NCBI GenBank assembly: GCA_027343965.1
Contig: DAHWJX010000057.1
Location: forward strand, 1 to 12,937
Length of the DNA stretch: 12,937 nucleotides
Reading direction: 5' to 3'
Source of the DNA: JAKACU01 sp021821185
GTDB taxonomy: Bacteria; Bacillota; Bacilli; Alicyclobacillales; SLC66
Shown here piece by piece: positions 10,642-12,937 of the stretch. A model generated the notes under the pieces. It made no database searches. It had not been told where the DNA came from and saw only the letters and a list, made by a program, of their open reading frames with translations. Made by a program: the position numbers and the translations under genes. The first letter of the stretch is position 1. Every line of letters begins with the position of its first letter.

Positions 10642-11832
10642 GTGGCAAAGGCAAAATTTGAACGCAATAAACCACACGTCAATATTGGTACCATCGGACA
10701 CGTTGACCATGGTAAGACGACGTTAACTGCTGCGATCACGACCGTTCTTTCGAAACGCGGCGGGGCACAAGCGATGGCGTATGATGCCATTGATAAAGCA
10801 CCAGAAGAACGCGAACGCGGAATTACGATTAACACCGCTCACGTAGAGTACGAAACACCCAACCGTCACTATGCGCACGTGGACTGCCCAGGACATGCTG
10901 ACTATGTAAAAAACATGATCACAGGTGCTGCGCAGATGGATGGCGCGATTCTCGTCGTGTCTGCGTCTGACGGCCCGATGCCGCAAACGCGTGAGCACAT
11001 CTTGCTTGCCCGCCAAGTCGGTGTTCCATACATCGTCGTATTTTTGAACAAATGTGACATGGTGGATGACGAAGAGTTGCTCGAACTCGTCGAAATGGAA
11101 GTTCGCGATTTGCTCAGCGAATATGAATTCCCTGGCGATGACACGCCGATCATTCGTGGTTCTGCGTTGAAAGCTCTTGAAGATCCAAGCAGCGATTGGG
11201 CGACGAAAATCGACGAATTGATGGCCGCTGTGGATGACTTTATCCCAACGCCAGAGCGCGACACCAGCAAACCTTTCTTGATGCCTGTTGAAGACGTATT
11301 TACGATCACCGGTCGTGGTACTGTCGCAACGGGTCGCGTGGAACGTGGTCAAATCAAAGTTGGCGATGAAATCGAAATCGTTGGTTTGTCTGAAGAACCT
11401 CGCAAATCTATTGTTACGGGCGTTGAGATGTTCCGCAAATTGCTTGACTTCGCACAAGCCGGTGACAACATCGGTGCGTTGCTTCGCGGTGTAGACCGTA
11501 AAGACATCGAGCGCGGCCAAGTGCTTTGCAAACCAGGTTCGATCAAACCACACACGGCGTTTCAAGCCCAAGTGTATGTGTTGAAAAAAGAAGAAGGTGG
11601 CCGCCATACGCCGTTCTTCAATAACTACCGTCCACAATTCTACTTCCGTACCACGGACGTAACAGGCATCATCTCGCTTGGCGAAGGTACCGAAATGGTT
11701 ATGCCTGGCGACAACGTGACCTTGAATGTGGAATTGATCTCTGCGATTGCTATTGAAGATGGCACCCGTTTCGCTATTCGCGAAGGTGGTCGTACTGTCG
11801 GCGCTGGCATCGTGGTTGGCATTAGCAAATAA
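10642..11832 (+). CDS. tuf: translation elongation factor Tu
   Basis: EF-Tu is the GTPase that carries aminoacyl-tRNA to the ribosomal A site. It has 396 residues, the family's normal length, and starts at GTG 10642 with AAGGAG (10626-10631) about 10 bases upstream. The motifs GHVDHGKT (19-26), RGITINT (59-65), DCPGH (81-85, catalytic H85), NKCD (136-139) and GSAL (173-176) are all present. Domain II begins with the PFLMPVEDVFTITGRGTVATGR stretch, and domain III ends the protein with GAGIVVGISK. It is the last gene of the str operon and is followed 12 bases later by a canonical terminator. Only this copy is in the window; a second copy elsewhere cannot be excluded. Certain. Confidence 0.98.
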   Translation: MAKAKFERNKPHVNIGTIGHVDHGKTTLTAAITTVLSKRGGAQAMAYDAIDKAPEERERGITINTAHVEYETPNRHYAHVDCPGHADYVKNMITGAAQMDGAILVVSASDGPMPQTREHILLARQVGVPYIVVFLNKCDMVDDEELLELVEMEVRDLLSEYEFPGDDTPIIRGSALKALEDPSSDWATKIDELMAAVDDFIPTPERDTSKPFLMPVEDVFTITGRGTVATGRVERGQIKVGDEIEIVGLSEEPRKSIVTGVEMFRKLLDFAQAGDNIGALLRGVDRKDIERGQVLCKPGSIKPHTAFQAQVYVLKKEEGGRHTPFFNNYRPQFYFRTTDVTGIISLGEGTEMVMPGDNVTLNVELISAIAIEDGTRFAIREGGRTVGAGIVVGISK

Positions 11833-11844
11833 GTTGTGTTCGAT

Positions 11845-11878
11845 AAAGGGCCGAGGCTATGCTGCTCGGTCCTTTTTT
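11845..11878 (+). terminator. Rho-independent terminator of the str operon
   Basis: AAAGGGCCGAG (11845-11855) pairs with CTCGGTCCTTT (11865-11875) over 11 positions with a single G-U wobble, around a 9-base loop. The arm runs into six T residues (11873-11878). It starts 12 bases after the tuf stop codon. This is a textbook intrinsic terminator and separates tuf from the signal peptidase gene. Confidence 0.9.
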
Positions 11879-11886
11879 GTTACAAT
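11878..11886 (+). promoter_or_regulatory. extended -10 promoter for the signal peptidase gene
   Basis: TGTTACAAT reads as an extended -10 element: TG, one base, then TACAAT, which matches the consensus at five of six positions. No good -35 box is found 15-18 bases upstream, where the tuf terminator hairpin lies, but extended -10 promoters can work without one. A start near 11893 would leave a leader of about 30 bases before the ATG. The promoter shares its first T with the terminator's T-run. It is inferred from sequence alone. Confidence 0.5.
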
Positions 11887-11924
11887 AAATCAATGTGTTA
11901 AGTTTGCTATGTGGGAGGACTTGC

Positions 11925-12509
11925 ATGAAAGACGATTCACAGGTCACCGAGAAACCAATTAACTCTAGTGTGGGTGCGATTCTATGGGATTGGGCTAAGG
12001 CCGCCTTGGTAGCGCTTATTATCGTGTTTGGTGTCTATCAATTCCTATTTCAACAATTTGTGGTCGATGGACACTCAATGGACCATACGCTAGCCAATGG
12101 AGAACGACTTATTATCGATAAGATCCCTTATTACTTTGGACCACCAAAACGCGGAGACATTATCGTCTTTCATGCGCCAGACGGCCAAGATTGGGTAAAA
12201 CGTGTTATTGGGTTGCCTGGCGATACGGTGGCTGTAGCCAATGGGCGCCTTGTTCTTGACGGTAAAGTGATCAATGAACCGTATATTAACGGCTTGATGG
12301 ATACCTCATTTCCGCAAACAAAAGTGCCGCCGGGCGACTTATTTGTGATGGGTGACAATCGTAACATTAGCGAGGATAGTCGGATCATCGGTCCGATTCA
12401 AATCTCAAGTGTTGTTGGACGTGTTGATCTTATTATTTGGCCACTCAATAAGGTTCAAGTGATTGGCTCTACGCAAGAACATTATCTTCCGCAGGGCCCT
12501 GCCAAATAG
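11925..12509 (+). CDS. lepB: signal peptidase I (type I, S26 family)
   Basis: Membrane-bound serine protease that removes signal peptides from Sec- and Tat-exported preproteins on the outer face of the membrane. The ATG at 11925 (194 residues) has GGGAGG (11913-11918) at 6-base spacing; an in-frame GTG at 11895 lacks such a site. A short cytoplasmic N-terminus is followed by one membrane span at about residues 20-45, as in B. subtilis SipS-type enzymes. The catalytic pair is S51 (VDGHSM) and K92 (WVKRVIGLPGD); the GDN box with DSR is at 143-153. Oddly, the usual SMxPTL motif reads SMDHTL, with H54 in place of the conserved proline. The gene is alone between the tuf terminator and the rpsJ promoter. 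The family is certain; which paralogue (sipS, sipT and others) is not resolved, so lepB is used as the generic name. Confidence 0.93.
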   Translation: MKDDSQVTEKPINSSVGAILWDWAKAALVALIIVFGVYQFLFQQFVVDGHSMDHTLANGERLIIDKIPYYFGPPKRGDIIVFHAPDGQDWVKRVIGLPGDTVAVANGRLVLDGKVINEPYINGLMDTSFPQTKVPPGDLFVMGDNRNISEDSRIIGPIQISSVVGRVDLIIWPLNKVQVIGSTQEHYLPQGPAK

Positions 12510-12519
12510 GCAATATGGA

Positions 12520-12564
12520 GCAGCCCCGGCACTGATGACAAGAGCATTGGTGGCCGGGGGCTGC
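12520..12564 (+). terminator. strong GC-rich hairpin after the signal peptidase gene
   Basis: GCAGCCCCGGC plus ACTGATG (12520-12537) pairs with CATTGGT, then GGCCGGGGGCTGC (12545-12564). The stem has about 19 pairs, including two G-U wobbles and two single bulged G residues, around a 7-base loop. It starts 10 bases after the stop codon, as expected of a terminator, but the following sequence has no T-run. It may be a non-canonical terminator or a 3'-end stabilising structure. Confidence 0.55.
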
Positions 12565-12712
12565 GTCTGCCCCGTTGCTTTGCGAATAAGCTTTGCAAAC
12601 TGGCTTATTGGATGGTTTCCTCAAGGAGCGCATGATTAAGCCAGATCCGCAGGTTTATTCGCGATCCGTGTGTCTTAGAAAACGCGTCGAAAACGCCTCG
12701 GTTACTCCTCAC

Positions 12713-12741
12713 TTGTGTTTTCCTCAGGAATTTAGTATACT
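12713..12741 (+). promoter_or_regulatory. candidate promoter of the S10 operon
   Basis: TTGTGT (12713-12718) and TATACT (12736-12741) are separated by exactly 17 bases. The -10 box matches consensus at five of six positions, the -35 box at three of six. A start near 12748 would give a leader of about 120 bases before rpsJ. The spacer contains the palindrome TTCCTCAGGAA (12720-12730). In B. subtilis the S10 operon also has a promoter just upstream of rpsJ with an untranslated leader, which supports this reading. Confidence 0.55.
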
Positions 12742-12787
12742 TTCGTATTGTTGGCTTCAGACTGCGATGATGCAAAAGGTTGCTCAT

Positions 12788-12810
12788 GTACCGAAAGCCA
12801 TATGCGGTAC
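12788..12810 (+). promoter_or_regulatory. hairpin in the rpsJ leader
   Basis: GTACCG (12788-12793) and CGGTAC (12805-12810) form a 6-base-pair stem with an 11-base loop in the predicted rpsJ leader. No T-run follows, so it is not a terminator. No known ribosomal leader family is recognised. Confidence 0.3.
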
Positions 12811-12868
12811 CACTGAGGAAATTTTTGCGGAGTATGTCCAGACATTGGGCGACGAAGGAGGGAAACAT

Positions 12869-12937
12869 GTGGCAAAGCAAAAGATTCGGATCCGCCTTAA
12901 GGCGTATGACCATAAATTGCTGGATCAATCCGCAGAG
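12869..12937 (+). CDS. rpsJ: 30S ribosomal protein S10, N-terminal part
   Basis: The first 23 residues, MAKQKIRIRL then KAYDHKLLDQSAE, match the highly conserved S10 N-terminus; the gene runs off the window edge. S10 is a 30S head protein and, as NusE, part of transcription antitermination complexes. The GTG at 12869 is preceded by AAGGAGGG (12855-12862) at 6-base spacing. An overlapping ATG at 12867 is in another frame and would not encode S10. It is the expected first gene of the large S10 ribosomal protein operon. The same frame is open upstream to 12590, but the family start and ribosome site place initiation here. Confidence 0.95.
   Translation, partial: MAKQKIRIRLKAYDHKLLDQSAE

Larger units (their letters stand above)
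12510..12868. other. 359-base gap between signal peptidase gene and rpsJ
   Basis: This gap holds, in order: a long GC-rich hairpin (12520-12564), an inverted pair AATAAGC/GCTTATT (12585-12591 and 12603-12609), a candidate promoter (12713-12741), a small hairpin (12788-12810) and the rpsJ ribosome site. The octamer GCGAATAA (12582-12589) also reappears inverted as TTATTCGC at 12655-12662. The rpsJ reading frame is open upstream from 12590, with an ATG at 12632 preceded by AAGGAG at an unusually short 3-base spacing. The translation resembles nothing I recognise, so no gene is called. A minus-strand open frame (12605-12928) reads the same codons in reverse and overlaps rpsJ; it is also not called. 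Confidence 0.6.

Noticed and set aside
10723..11637. 304-codon minus-strand open frame inside tuf
   Set aside because: It is a shadow of the certain EF-Tu gene, with atypical composition (many His, Phe and Arg residues) and no recognisable motif.
12605..12928. 107-codon minus-strand open frame across the rpsJ upstream region
   Set aside because: It reads the same codons in reverse as the rpsJ frame, overlaps the rpsJ start and promoter, and has no recognised domain. A degraded gene remnant cannot be wholly excluded.

Overview
This window is a conserved housekeeping block of a Gram-positive bacterium: the RNA polymerase beta and beta-prime genes, then the str operon (S12, S7, EF-G, EF-Tu), then a signal peptidase I gene, and finally the first codons of the S10 ribosomal operon. 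All genes lie on the + strand. The proteins read almost like their Bacillus subtilis counterparts: the RpoB and RpoC N-termini align residue for residue, S12 has the Firmicutes length and lysine numbering, and the signal peptidase is the short one-membrane-span type. This places the source in Bacillota, class Bacilli. The mid-range base composition and several sequence differences from Bacillus suggest a more distant family such as Alicyclobacillaceae, but that is inference and genus cannot be read from this window.

Layout: bases 1-78 are the edge upstream of rpoB with no recognised gene. rpoB (79-3612) and rpoC (3628-7284) are 15 bases apart and surely co-transcribed. The 272-base gap after rpoC holds a long perfect hairpin, a strong sigma-A-type promoter and a leader of about 125 bases before rpsL. 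rpsL, rpsG, fusA and tuf (7557-11832) follow with gaps of 24-49 bases and form one unit that ends at a clear Rho-independent terminator (11845-11878). An extended -10 promoter begins on the last base of that terminator's T-run and drives a lone signal peptidase I gene (11925-12509). The 359-base gap after it holds a strong GC-rich hairpin, a sigma-A-type promoter and a leader for rpsJ, of which only 23 codons are inside the window.

The genes supply the core of gene expression: RNA polymerase catalytic subunits, the decoding-site protein S12, the 30S head organiser S7, and the two GTPase elongation factors. The signal peptidase, which cleaves exported preproteins at the membrane, is the only gene not part of transcription or translation. 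It sits at the tuf-rpsJ junction, where B. subtilis has a different unrelated gene (ybaC).

No mobile element, CRISPR array, defence system or undescribed multi-gene system was seen. The points worth a second look are modest: the signal peptidase insertion and its altered serine motif, the apparent absence of the L7Ae-like gene between rpoC and rpsL, two strong hairpins lacking T-runs, the promoter overlapping the tuf terminator, and an unexpectedly long open frame running in phase into rpsJ.
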